A stretch of DNA of 12,533 bases from JAFAXD01 sp035472475. Lineage in GTDB: Bacteria > Pseudomonadota > Alphaproteobacteria > Rhizobiales > Xanthobacteraceae. The notes beneath the pieces are model-generated. The model searched no databases. It was not told the origin of the DNA and worked only from the letters and a program-made list of their open reading frames with translations. This document shows positions 1 through 6,936 of this stretch, one piece after another. Within the stretch, counting starts at the first letter, position 1, and the number at the start of each line of letters is the position of its first letter. Location: the NCBI GenBank assembly GCA_035472475.1, contig DATIPA010000164.1, positions 1-12,533 on the forward strand, in the 5' to 3' direction. Position numbers and translations under genes: made by a program.

Positions 1-372
1 AGGCGATGTCATGCACGCAGTACCTTGCTGGGAGTCGGCCGGATGGCCATTGCTGGAGGAAGGAAGGCGAACCCGAAACAAGCTAAAGGATCGGCCGGAA
101 AAGTCGAATCCGGCGAGCCGTCGCATTTCAGGGCGCCAGCGGGCGCGCCCGGCGCGAAACGCTTTCCTGCTTTCTGTCGCACCGCAACATGGGAGCGCGT
201 AGATGAGAGCGCATGTCGGCTCTGCATTAAGCGACCGGCGTCAAACTGACGCGCGCTATCAACAGAGACGAACTTGTGATTTATGGATTTAATACAGTGG
301 GAGGACGATCGGGCCAAAGCCGCAATGGCGCAATTGACGCCAGGGGCCCGAAGTCTCTGGGAGGACTCAGCT
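1..372. other. Upstream region without a convincing gene
   Basis: No reading frame here looks like a protein. The plus frame starting at base 1 stays open to a stop ending at 249, so the tail of an upstream gene cannot be strictly excluded, but its translation is low-complexity and matches no family I know. A GC-rich stretch at 131-150 can fold (GGGCGC at 131-136 with GCGCCC at 145-150) and contains a perfect 10-bp palindrome at 141-150; no T-run follows, so it is not a clear terminator. The leader of the downstream transporter must lie here, but I see no convincing -35/-10 pair. Confidence 0.5.
359..365 (+). promoter_or_regulatory. Shine-Dalgarno site that sets the transporter start at 373
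   Basis: The purine-rich run GGGAGGA lies seven bases upstream of the ATG at 373. It is the strongest ribosome-binding site near the 5' end of the transporter. The farther in-frame ATGs at 283 and 325 have no comparable site at proper spacing. This supports 373 over 283, which would add 30 residues not expected for OxlT-like proteins. Confidence 0.75.
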
Positions 373-1656
373 ATGACGATTGCAGCTTCCGCACACGCGC
401 AAACCAGGGAATTCAGCACCACACGGTGGACTCAGCTGGTGTCCGTCATCATCTGCATGGTGATGATCGCCAACCTGCAATACGGCTGGACGCTATTCGT
501 CAATCCGATCGACCAGAAATATCATTGGGGTCGCGCCGCGATTCAGGTCGCGTTCACGATCTTCGTCGCCACCGAAACCTGGCTTGTTCCGCTCGAGGGC
601 TATCTGATCGACAAGTTCGGCCCGCGCATCATGGTGTGCGGCTCGGGTGTGCTGGTCGCGATTGCGTGGGTACTCAACTCAGTCGCCGACTCGCTCGGAC
701 TCCTCTATCTCGCCGCCGCCATCGGCGGCATTGGCGCCGGCGTCATCTATGGCGCCTCGGTCGGCAACGCGCTCAAATGGTTCCCGGATCGTCGCGGCTT
801 GGCAGCGGGTCTGACCGCGGCCGGCTTTGGCGCCGGATCGGCGCTCACCGTCATCCCGATCGCCAATATGATTTCGACCAGCGGTTATCAGTCCGCGTTC
901 CTGTGGTTCGGACTGGTACAGGGCATCGTCGTCGTCATCTTCTCGCTGTTCCTGCGCGCGCCGGCCCCCGGCGAAGTTCCGGTGCCGGCCGCGCCGGCCG
1001 TGCAGCAGACCCGTCACGATCACTCGCCTGGCGAGGCGCTGCGAACGCCGATTTTCTACGTCATGTATCTGATGTTCGTGTTCGTCGGTGTCGGCGGCCT
1101 GATGGCGACCGCGCAGCTCGCGCCGATTGCCAAGGACTTCAAGGTCGACGGGATTCCGGTCTCGCTTCTGGGCTTGACCTTGCCGGCGTTGACATTTGCC
1201 CTGTCGATCGATCGGGTGCTCAACGGCATTTGCCGGCCGTTCTTCGGCTGGGTCTCCGATCAGATCGGCCGCGAGAATACGATGTTCATCGCGTTCCTGG
1301 CGGAGGGCATCGGCATTTACGCGCTACTGCAGTTTGCGCACGATCCGCTCATGTTCGTTATTTTGTCCGGCGTGGTGTTCTTCGCGTGGGGCGAGATCTA
1401 CTCGCTGTTTCCGGCGATGTGCACCGACCTCTACGGCCGCAAGTTCGCCACCACGAACTACGGCCTTCTGTACACCGCGAAAGGGACAGCTTCCTTCCTG
1501 GTCCCGATCGGCAATGTGATCTACGACGCGAGCGGCAAGAGTTGGACGTACGTGTTCATCGCAGCGGCGGTGCTAAACCTCCTTGCGGCAGTCATGGCGC
1601 TCGCGGTTCTCAAACCGATGCGGATCCGGTTCATGGAGCGTCAGCAGAAAGCCTGA
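373..1656 (+). CDS. oxlT: Oxalate/formate antiporter-like MFS transporter
   Basis: A 427-residue, 12-helix major facilitator of the inner membrane, probably exchanging oxalate for formate. The two MFS loop signatures are visible: GYLIDKFGPR in the first half (about residues 76-85) and GWVSDQIGR in the second (about 292-300). Arg288 (NGICRP) and Lys370 (YTAKGTAS) are 82 residues apart, which suits the two basic substrate-binding residues of Oxalobacter OxlT (Arg272 and Lys355, 83 apart); that equivalence is inferred from spacing and context, not from an alignment. A short hydrophilic central loop containing QQTRHDH sits at about 210-218. Length agrees with OxlT (about 418). The ATG at 373 was chosen for its Shine-Dalgarno site; 283 is an in-frame alternative. 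Position beside oxc and frc supports oxalate as substrate, though related carriers move other small acids. A 310-base gap separates it from the regulator, so it may be its own transcript. Confidence 0.85.
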   Translation: MTIAASAHAQTREFSTTRWTQLVSVIICMVMIANLQYGWTLFVNPIDQKYHWGRAAIQVAFTIFVATETWLVPLEGYLIDKFGPRIMVCGSGVLVAIAWVLNSVADSLGLLYLAAAIGGIGAGVIYGASVGNALKWFPDRRGLAAGLTAAGFGAGSALTVIPIANMISTSGYQSAFLWFGLVQGIVVVIFSLFLRAPAPGEVPVPAAPAVQQTRHDHSPGEALRTPIFYVMYLMFVFVGVGGLMATAQLAPIAKDFKVDGIPVSLLGLTLPALTFALSIDRVLNGICRPFFGWVSDQIGRENTMFIAFLAEGIGIYALLQFAHDPLMFVILSGVVFFAWGEIYSLFPAMCTDLYGRKFATTNYGLLYTAKGTASFLVPIGNVIYDASGKSWTYVFIAAAVLNLLAAVMALAVLKPMRIRFMERQQKA

Positions 1657-1704
1657 TCGGATAAGCGGCCGCCGGCTTTCGGAAAGGGACTAGTCTCGGC
1701 GTTA

Positions 1705-1773
1705 GAGCAAGTCCCGCAAAGATAGAACCCGGTTTGCGAAAAGACATGCTTCGACAACGAGTTCGAGCATGTC
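1705..1773 (+). repeat. Compound palindromic interspersed repeat, copy 1 (degenerate)
   Basis: The left part (1705-1750) has the same order of blocks as the element at 6937-6985: an arm ending GTCC, then CGCAAA (1715-1720), a CCGG core, TTTGCG (1733-1738) and GACATGC (1743-1749). The left outer arm reads GCAAGTCCC rather than GCATGTCCC, so it is degenerate. A further arm, GCATGTCCCG, follows at 1767-1776, and GACATGCT (1743-1750) pairs with AGCATGTC (1766-1773) around a 15-base loop. The element resembles the short palindromic repeats scattered through Hyphomicrobiales genomes; that family link is from memory. Confidence 0.65.
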
Positions 1774-1835
1774 CCGGGAGAGCCAGCACGGGTCGAGCGG
1801 GATGACTTCCGCCCACCCGGCTTGCACAGTGCGAC

Positions 1836-1892
1836 CGGATTCTCTGCGCGCTAGCCCCGACACGGATTCTCTGCGCGCTAGCCCCGACACGG
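1836..1892. repeat. Perfect 27-bp tandem duplication
   Basis: A 27-base unit beginning CGGATTCTCTGCGCGCTAG occurs twice back to back (1836-1862 and 1863-1889) without a mismatch, and the first three bases (CGG, 1890-1892) begin a third copy. Perfect identity indicates a recent slippage event or selection. It lies about 26 bases upstream of the proposed -35 region of the regulator, so it could alter regulator binding-site number or spacing; no function is shown by sequence alone. Confidence 0.85.
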
Positions 1893-1917
1893 CATTTCGG
1901 ACCAGACCTAAACCCAT

Positions 1918-1944
1918 TTGCTGGGCTCTGGTATTCTGTATAAT
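1918..1944 (+). promoter_or_regulatory. Putative sigma-70-type promoter of the gntR-oxc-frc operon
   Basis: A perfect TATAAT hexamer lies at 1939-1944, 22 bases before the regulator ATG. A weak -35 candidate, TTGCTG, lies at 1918-1923 with a short 15-base spacer (16 if read one base earlier). The -10 box overlaps a small inverted repeat, TATT (1932-1935) and AATA (1942-1945) around six bases, which could be an operator for the GntR protein encoded next door. The -10 match is striking in GC-rich DNA; the -35 assignment and the operator are tentative. Confidence 0.5.
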
Positions 1945-1966
1945 AGCGGCCGCCCAAGGATGACCC

Positions 1967-2668
1967 ATGACCACCACTGACACACCGCCCCGTGTCGCAC
2001 TCGCGCCACTCGCCGACACATCGACATTCGCCGAGCGCGCCTATGTGGCGCTCAAGGACGTCATCCTGTCGCTCAACGTCTATGAGCGCGCGGGCGACGT
2101 CCGCCTCGACGAGCGCGCGTTGGCGCAGGATCTCGGAATTTCACGCACTCCTGTGCGCGAGGCGATGGCCCAACTCGAGCGCGAGGGCTTCGTTCGCTCG
2201 GTCCCCCGCCGCGGCATCTACGTGGTGCGCAAGACCAAGCAGGAAGTGATCGAACTGATCACCGCCTGGACCGCGCTCGAAGGCATGGCGGCGCGATTGA
2301 TCACCTTGAAAGCGGCCGATCAAGACATCAGCAAGTTGCGCAAGATGTTTACCACCTTCGAGAACGGACAGCTGCACGCGCAGCTCGACGAATACTCGCA
2401 GGTCAACATCGAATTCCACCAGACCATCATCCGCATGAGCGAGAATCGCGTGCTCATCGATCTCGCGGAAAATCTGTTCGCTCACATGCGCATGATCCGC
2501 CGCAAGACCATCGGCGAGGATGATCGCGCGTCCCGCTCGATCCGGGATCACATGAACATCATCCAGGCGCTGGAGGCACGCGACACCGAGCGTGCCGAGG
2601 CGCTGGTACGCGATCACGCGCTTGGGCTTGCCGAACACGTGGCGCGGCACGCCGACTATCTCGATTAA
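1967..2668 (+). CDS. GntR-family regulator, FadR/FCD subfamily
   Basis: A 233-residue DNA-binding regulator. The N-terminal winged helix-turn-helix is clear at about residues 20-90, with LDERALAQDLGISRTPVREA (48-67) and the wing RSVPRRGIYVVR. The C-terminal all-helical FCD effector domain follows (about 95-225). Its likely metal-site residues are Asn147, His151, His195 and His217; the first is Asp in many FCD proteins, Asn here. AAGGA at 1956-1960 sits six bases before the ATG. The oxc start is 29 bases downstream, so the two are probably co-transcribed and the protein likely autoregulates. The natural inducer is unknown; oxalate, formate or a CoA ester are reasonable guesses from context. 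Whether it represses or activates cannot be read from the sequence. Confidence 0.9.
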   Translation: MTTTDTPPRVALAPLADTSTFAERAYVALKDVILSLNVYERAGDVRLDERALAQDLGISRTPVREAMAQLEREGFVRSVPRRGIYVVRKTKQEVIELITAWTALEGMAARLITLKAADQDISKLRKMFTTFENGQLHAQLDEYSQVNIEFHQTIIRMSENRVLIDLAENLFAHMRMIRRKTIGEDDRASRSIRDHMNIIQALEARDTERAEALVRDHALGLAEHVARHADYLD

Positions 2669-2697
2669 CGCTACAAGATTGTTCAGGGAGGTTCGTC

Positions 2698-4443
2698 ATG
2701 GCTGAGGCCGCAGTGAAGGCGAAGGAAACAACGCCCGCTGCCGAAGCGGAGCGGGAGCTGACAGACGGCTTTCACCTCATCATCGATGCGCTCAAGCTCA
2801 ACGGCGTCAATACGATCTATGGGGTCCCGGGCATCCCGATCACGGACTTTGGCCGGATGGCGCAAGCCGCAGGCATCCGCGTGCTGTCGTTCCGGCACGA
2901 GCAGAACGCCGGCTATGCGGCCGCCATCGCCGGCTTCCTGACCAAGAAGCCGGGGATTTGCCTCACGGTGTCGGCGCCCGGCTTCCTGAACGGGCTCACG
3001 GCGCTGGCCCATGCCACGACCAACTGCTTCCCGATGATCCTGATGTCGGGCTCGTCCGAGCGCGAGATCGTCGATCTGCAGCAGGGCGACTACGAGGAGA
3101 TGGATCAGCTCGCGATCGCCAAGCCGCTGTGCAAGGCGGCGTTTCGCGTGCTGCATGCTGCCGACATCGGGATTGGCCTGGCGCGCGCGATCCGCGCCGC
3201 CGTCTCAGGCCGTCCAGGCGGCGTCTATCTCGATCTGCCGGCGAAGCTGTTTTCCCAGGTCATGGACGCGGCCGCGGGACAGAAGTCGCTGGTCAAGGTC
3301 GTCGACGCGGCGCCGGCCCAGCTTCCCGCGCCGGCCGCCGTCAAGCGCGCGCTCGACGTTCTCAAGATCACCAAGCGCCCGTTGATCATCCTCGGCAAGG
3401 GCGCGGCGTATGCGCAGGCTGATGACGCAATCCGCGCCCTGGTCGAGAAGAGCGGCATTCCGTTCCTTCCGATGAGCATGGCCAAGGGCCTGCTGCCCGA
3501 TACGCATCCGCAATGCGCGGGTGCGGCACGCTCGACGGTGCTGAAAGACTCCGACGTTGTGATGCTGATCGGCGCCCGCCTCAACTGGCTCTTGTCGCAC
3601 GGCAAGGGCAAGACTTGGGGCGACGCGCCGAAGAAGTTCATCCAGATCGACATCGAGCCCAGGGAAATGGACAGCAACGTCGAGATCGCCGCACCGGTGG
3701 TCGGCGACATCGGCTCCTGCGTCGCGGCCCTTCTCGAGGGCATGGGCGGCAACTGGCCGACGGCGCCAGCCGACTGGACCGGCGCGGTCAAGGCGAAGCG
3801 CGAAGAGAACGTCGCCAAAATGGCGCCGCGCCTGATGAACAACAACTCGCCGATGGACTATCACGGCGCGCTCGGCGCGCTGCGCACGGTCATCAAAGAG
3901 CGGCCGGATGCCGTCCTGGTCAACGAGGGCGCCAATACGCTCGACCTCGCACGCGGCGTTATCGACATGTACAAGCCGCGCAAGCGCCTGGACGTCGGCA
4001 CCTGGGGTGTCATGGGCATCGGCATGGGCTCTGCCATCGCGGCGGCCATCGAGACCGGCAAGCCGGTGCTCGCGGTCGAAGGCGACAGCGCCTTCGGGTT
4101 CTGCGGCATGGAGGTGGAGACGATCTGCCGGTACAACCTGCCGATCTGCGTCGTCATCTTCAACAACAACGGCATCTACCGCGGAACCGACGTCAACGCC
4201 GCCGGCGGTTCCGACCCGGCGACGACCGTCTTCGTCAAGGGCGCGCGTTACGACAAGATGATGGAGGCCTTCGGCGGCGTCGGCGTGCAGGCGACGACGC
4301 CCGACGAGCTGAAACGCGCCGTCGACACGGCCATGAATTCCGGCAAGCCGACGCTGATCAACGCCGTGATCGATCCGGCTGCCGGCAGCGAGAGCGGCCG
4401 CATCGGCAACCTCAACCCGCAAAGCGTGCTGCGCAAGAAATAA
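2698..4443 (+). CDS. oxc: Oxalyl-CoA decarboxylase
   Basis: A cytosolic thiamine-diphosphate enzyme that converts oxalyl-CoA to formyl-CoA and CO2. The 581-residue chain has the three-domain ThDP fold: PYR domain (about 22-190), central nucleotide-binding domain (about 210-350) and PP domain (about 385-570). Glu68 (FRHEQNAGYAA) is the expected cofactor-activating Glu. The PP motif begins GDS at 462-464 and ends NNN at 489-491. By a constant offset of 11-12 to Oxalobacter Oxc, Tyr132, Glu133, Tyr494 and Ser564 match its Tyr120, Glu121, Tyr483 and Ser553 active-site residues, and stretches such as LVNEGAN and TWGVMGIGMG are near-identical to it, which separates it from acetolactate synthase-like relatives. 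A strong AGGGAGG (2685-2691) lies six bases before the ATG. The N-terminus has about 12 extra Ala/Lys/Glu-rich residues. It follows the regulator by 29 bases and precedes frc, its metabolic partner. Confidence 0.96.
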   Translation: MAEAAVKAKETTPAAEAERELTDGFHLIIDALKLNGVNTIYGVPGIPITDFGRMAQAAGIRVLSFRHEQNAGYAAAIAGFLTKKPGICLTVSAPGFLNGLTALAHATTNCFPMILMSGSSEREIVDLQQGDYEEMDQLAIAKPLCKAAFRVLHAADIGIGLARAIRAAVSGRPGGVYLDLPAKLFSQVMDAAAGQKSLVKVVDAAPAQLPAPAAVKRALDVLKITKRPLIILGKGAAYAQADDAIRALVEKSGIPFLPMSMAKGLLPDTHPQCAGAARSTVLKDSDVVMLIGARLNWLLSHGKGKTWGDAPKKFIQIDIEPREMDSNVEIAAPVVGDIGSCVAALLEGMGGNWPTAPADWTGAVKAKREENVAKMAPRLMNNNSPMDYHGALGALRTVIKERPDAVLVNEGANTLDLARGVIDMYKPRKRLDVGTWGVMGIGMGSAIAAAIETGKPVLAVEGDSAFGFCGMEVETICRYNLPICVVIFNNNGIYRGTDVNAAGGSDPATTVFVKGARYDKMMEAFGGVGVQATTPDELKRAVDTAMNSGKPTLINAVIDPAAGSESGRIGNLNPQSVLRKK

Positions 4444-4449
4444 GCCGGG

Positions 4450-4468
4450 TGCGGCCTTACCGGCCGCA
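4450..4468 (+). other. GC-rich hairpin between oxc and frc
   Basis: TGCGGCC (4450-4456) and GGCCGCA (4462-4468) form a perfect 7-bp stem around the loop TTACC, starting six bases after the oxc stop. No T-run follows, so it is a poor intrinsic terminator. In an operon it could protect the oxc 3' end or set the relative levels of oxc and frc; this role is inferred. Confidence 0.55.
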
Positions 4469-4489
4469 GCCGAAGACGAGATTGAATTT

Positions 4490-4495
4490 GGGAGA
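4490..4495 (+). promoter_or_regulatory. Shine-Dalgarno site that fixes the extended frc start
   Basis: GGGAGA lies seven bases before the ATG at 4503. No in-frame ATG occurs between 4503 and the start of the conserved CoA-transferase fold, so this site supports translation of the unusual lysine/alanine-rich N-terminal extension. Confidence 0.75.
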
Positions 4496-4502
4496 AGCAC
4501 TA

Positions 4503-5948
4503 ATGGCGAAGAAGGCAAAGGCGGCCAAGGCCCGCACCACAACCAAGAAGGCTGCCGCCAGGCGTCCGGGCAAGCGGGTCGTGAAGCTCGAGGTCTCTAA
4601 GAAACCGGCAACCAAAGCGGTCAACAACGGCCTGCCGCGTCCGAGCAGCAAGCCTTATGGCGAAGCCGGCAAGGCGCTCGATGGCGTGCGCATCCTCGAC
4701 TTTACTCACGTGCAATCGGGCCCGACGTGCACGCAGCTTCTCGCCTACATGGGCGCCGACGTCATCAAGGTGGAGCGGCCCGGCGTTGGCGACATTACGC
4801 GGGGCCAACTGCGCGACGTCCCCAACGCCGACAGTCTCTATTTCACGATGCTCAACGGCAACAAGCGCTCCATCACCATCGATTCCAAGCATCCCAAGGG
4901 CAGGGAAATCCTCAACCGGCTGATCGTCCAGTGCGACGTGCTGGTTGAAAATTTTGCGCCGGGCGCACTCGACCGTATGGGGCTCACCTGGGATCACATC
5001 CACAAGCTCAACCCGCGCATGATCGTTGCTTCGGTCAAGGGTTTCGGTCCGGGGCCGTACGAGGACTGCAAGGTCTACGAGAACGTCGCGCAATGCGCGG
5101 GCGGCTCGGCATCGACCACGGGCTTCCGCGAGGGCCCGCCGCTGGTAACCGGGGCGCAGATCGGTGATTCAGGCACCGGCCTTCATCTCGCGCTTGGCAT
5201 CGTGGGGGCGCTCTATCAACGCAATCGCACCGGACGCGGTCAACGCGTGCTCACCGCCATGCAGGACGGCGTGCTCAACCTGTGCCGCGTCAAGCTGCGC
5301 GACCAGCAGCGTCTCAAGCATGGGCCACTCAAGGAATACAGCCAGTTCGGCGAAGGCGTCGCGTTCGGCAACGCCGTGCCGCGCGCGGGCAACGACTCGG
5401 GCGGCGGCCAGCCGGGCTGGATCCTCAAATGCAAAGGCTGGGAGACCGACCCCGACGCCTACATCTATTTCATCACCCAAGCGCCGGTGTGGGGCACGAT
5501 CTGCGATCTCATTGGCAAGCCGGAGTGGAAGACCGACCCCGACTACGCGACTCCGCCCGCGCGGCTGCCGCGCCTCAAGCACATCTTCAGCACCGTCGAA
5601 GCGTGGACCATGACCAAGACCAAGTTCGAAGTCATGGATCTGTGCAACGCCGTCGACATTCCGGTCGGGCCGATCTTGTCGATGAAGGAAATCGCCGAGG
5701 AGCCATCGCTCCGTGCAACCGGCACGGTGGTCGAGGTCGACCATCCCACGCGCGGCAAATATCTGACGGTCGGTAATCCGATCAAGATGTCGGATTCGAT
5801 TTGCGAGGTGACGCGCGCCCCGCTGCTGGGCGAGCACACCGAGGAGATCCTCGGCAAGGTGCTGGGCTACAACGCGAATGAGATCGCCGACATCAAGGTT
5901 TCGGGTGCGATCACCGCTACCGAGAAGTCGCGCGCCGAGGCCGCATGA
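4503..5948 (+). CDS. frc: Formyl-CoA:oxalate CoA-transferase
   Basis: A class III (CaiB/BaiF family) CoA-transferase that moves CoA from formyl-CoA to oxalate, giving oxalyl-CoA and formate. The family opening LDGVRILDFTHVQSGPTCTQ spans about residues 59-78. Asp222 in IGDSGTGLHLALG corresponds to the nucleophilic Asp169 of the Oxalobacter enzyme, and the mobile glycine loop is GGGQPGW (300-306). Gln102 in TRGQLRD stands where the Oxalobacter enzyme has Trp48, as I recall for E. coli YfdW. The protein has 481 residues against about 416-428 for family members: roughly 55 extra N-terminal residues are rich in Lys, Ala and Arg. The Shine-Dalgarno site at 4490-4495 and lack of a later in-frame ATG support this start. 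It lies 59 bases after oxc and closes the catalytic cycle with it. Confidence 0.95.
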   Translation: MAKKAKAAKARTTTKKAAARRPGKRVVKLEVSKKPATKAVNNGLPRPSSKPYGEAGKALDGVRILDFTHVQSGPTCTQLLAYMGADVIKVERPGVGDITRGQLRDVPNADSLYFTMLNGNKRSITIDSKHPKGREILNRLIVQCDVLVENFAPGALDRMGLTWDHIHKLNPRMIVASVKGFGPGPYEDCKVYENVAQCAGGSASTTGFREGPPLVTGAQIGDSGTGLHLALGIVGALYQRNRTGRGQRVLTAMQDGVLNLCRVKLRDQQRLKHGPLKEYSQFGEGVAFGNAVPRAGNDSGGGQPGWILKCKGWETDPDAYIYFITQAPVWGTICDLIGKPEWKTDPDYATPPARLPRLKHIFSTVEAWTMTKTKFEVMDLCNAVDIPVGPILSMKEIAEEPSLRATGTVVEVDHPTRGKYLTVGNPIKMSDSICEVTRAPLLGEHTEEILGKVLGYNANEIADIKVSGAITATEKSRAEAA

Positions 5949-5995
5949 TCGTTCACCACACGCGTTGCAGGGAATAACGAGGAGACCGAGTACTG

Positions 5996-6925
5996 ATGCG
6001 TATCGTGGTCCATGGCCAGCAGGCCTTCGGCAAGGCGGTGCTGGAAGCCCTGCTCAAGCGCAGCGAGAACGTGGTTGCGGTCTATGTCGCGCCCGAGAAG
6101 CCTGGCCAGAAGGCCGACCCCATGAAGGAAGCAGCGCTTGCGGCCAAGCTGCCGCTCCATCAGCCGGCCTCCTATCGCAAGCCGGAGGTGTGGGAGGAAT
6201 TCCGCGCGCTCAAGCCGGACCTACAGGTGATGGCGTTTGTCACGCTGTTCGTGCCGGAGGAGTTTCTGAACATTCCGACCCACGGCTCGATTCAATATCA
6301 TCCTTCCCTGCTGCCCAAGTTTCGTGGGCCAAGCTCGATCAACTGGCCGATCATCAAGGGCGAGACCGAGACTGGTCTCTCGATCTTCTGGCCGGACAAC
6401 GGCCTCGATACCGGCGCCGTCCTGTTGCAGAAGAAGACCCCGATCGGCCCAGACGACTCGCTCGGCTCGGTTTATTTTGATCGGCTGTTTCCCATGGGCG
6501 TGGACGCCATGCTGGAGGCGGTCGACCTGGTGAAGGCCGGCAAGGCGCCGCGCATTGCGCAGGATCACAACAAGGCGACCTACGAAGGCTGGTGTGCCGC
6601 CGACAATGCCCACATCGATTGGGCAAAGCCGTGGGGCCAGATCCACGACCTGATCCGCGGCTGCAATCCGGCTCCGGGCGCTTGGACCACCCTCAATGGG
6701 GCCAAGCTGCAGGTGTTCGAGTCGAAGCCCCTTCCTGCCCACGATCCCAAGGGCATCGGTGGGAAGATGGGCGAGATTGTTGCTGTTGACGCGGATGGTT
6801 TTGTCGTGGCTTGTGCCGATGGCCGCATCAAGGTCCTACGCGTGAAACCTGCCGATGGACCCAAGGCTCCCGCCGGCGAATTCGCGGCCGCCGCCAAGCT
6901 CACGGTCGGCACGCGACTGGGTTAA
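5996..6925 (+). CDS. Formyltransferase / 10-formyl-THF hydrolase-like protein
   Basis: A 309-residue protein with the two-domain Fmt fold: formyl_trans_N (about 1-185) with HPSLLPKFRG at 102-111 and SIFWPDNGLDTGAVLLQ at 129-145, and formyl_trans_C (about 203-305). His102 and Asp138 match two of the three catalytic residues of formyltransferases; the Asn expected two residues before the His in Fmt and ArnA is Gln100. The core resembles the N-terminal hydrolase domain of animal 10-formyl-THF dehydrogenase (ALDH1L), including GLDTG, KAPR and ATYEG, but no carrier or aldehyde dehydrogenase domain is attached. It is therefore unlikely to be the housekeeping Met-tRNA formyltransferase. Lying 47 bases after frc with GAGGAG at 5979-5984, it probably handles formyl-THF or formyl-CoA produced here. 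Hydrolysis of 10-formyl-THF and formyl transfer between CoA and folate are both possible; the reaction is not established. Confidence 0.75.
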   Translation: MRIVVHGQQAFGKAVLEALLKRSENVVAVYVAPEKPGQKADPMKEAALAAKLPLHQPASYRKPEVWEEFRALKPDLQVMAFVTLFVPEEFLNIPTHGSIQYHPSLLPKFRGPSSINWPIIKGETETGLSIFWPDNGLDTGAVLLQKKTPIGPDDSLGSVYFDRLFPMGVDAMLEAVDLVKAGKAPRIAQDHNKATYEGWCAADNAHIDWAKPWGQIHDLIRGCNPAPGAWTTLNGAKLQVFESKPLPAHDPKGIGGKMGEIVAVDADGFVVACADGRIKVLRVKPADGPKAPAGEFAAAAKLTVGTRLG

Positions 6926-6936
6926 CGACCGCCGAG

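Larger units (their letters stand above)
1657..1966. other. Intergenic region between transporter and regulator
   Basis: This 310-base gap carries no credible gene. It holds a compound palindromic repeat (1705-1773), a 27-bp tandem duplication (1836-1892) and the likely promoter of the regulator operon (1918-1944). I see no classic terminator (GC stem plus T-run) after the transporter stop; the palindromic repeat may serve as a 3' end structure. Minus-strand frames across the area are open only because of GC bias and show the tandem duplication as a repeated peptide. Confidence 0.6.

Noticed and set aside
35..99. Nine-base direct repeat TCGGCCGGA at 35-43 and 91-99
   Set aside because: Short, GC-rich and without further flanking similarity; likely coincidence.
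274..302. Possible promoter TTGTGA ... TACAGT ahead of the transporter
   Set aside because: The spacing to a -10 box does not fit and the hexamers are weak; chance matches are expected in this AT-richer stretch.
9..422. Minus-strand open frame of 137 codons at the left edge
   Set aside because: It overlaps the start of the transporter on the other strand, has no recognisable domain and a low-complexity Ala/Pro/Ser-rich translation; open frames like this are common by chance in high-GC DNA.
1663..1679. Possible terminator after the transporter (AAGCGGCC...GGCTTT)
   Set aside because: The half-sites pair only over four bases before mismatching, and no T-run follows beyond three bases, so I could not support an intrinsic terminator.
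3513..4502. Upstream 330-codon extension of the frc reading frame inside oxc
   Set aside because: The frame is open by GC bias, but the translation there is Arg/Gly/Gln-rich noise out of frame with oxc. The Shine-Dalgarno site at 4490-4495 and the ATG at 4503 give the real start.
3205..4542. 445-codon minus-strand open frame opposite oxc
   Set aside because: Antisense to a highly conserved enzyme, with no recognisable motif; another GC-bias shadow.
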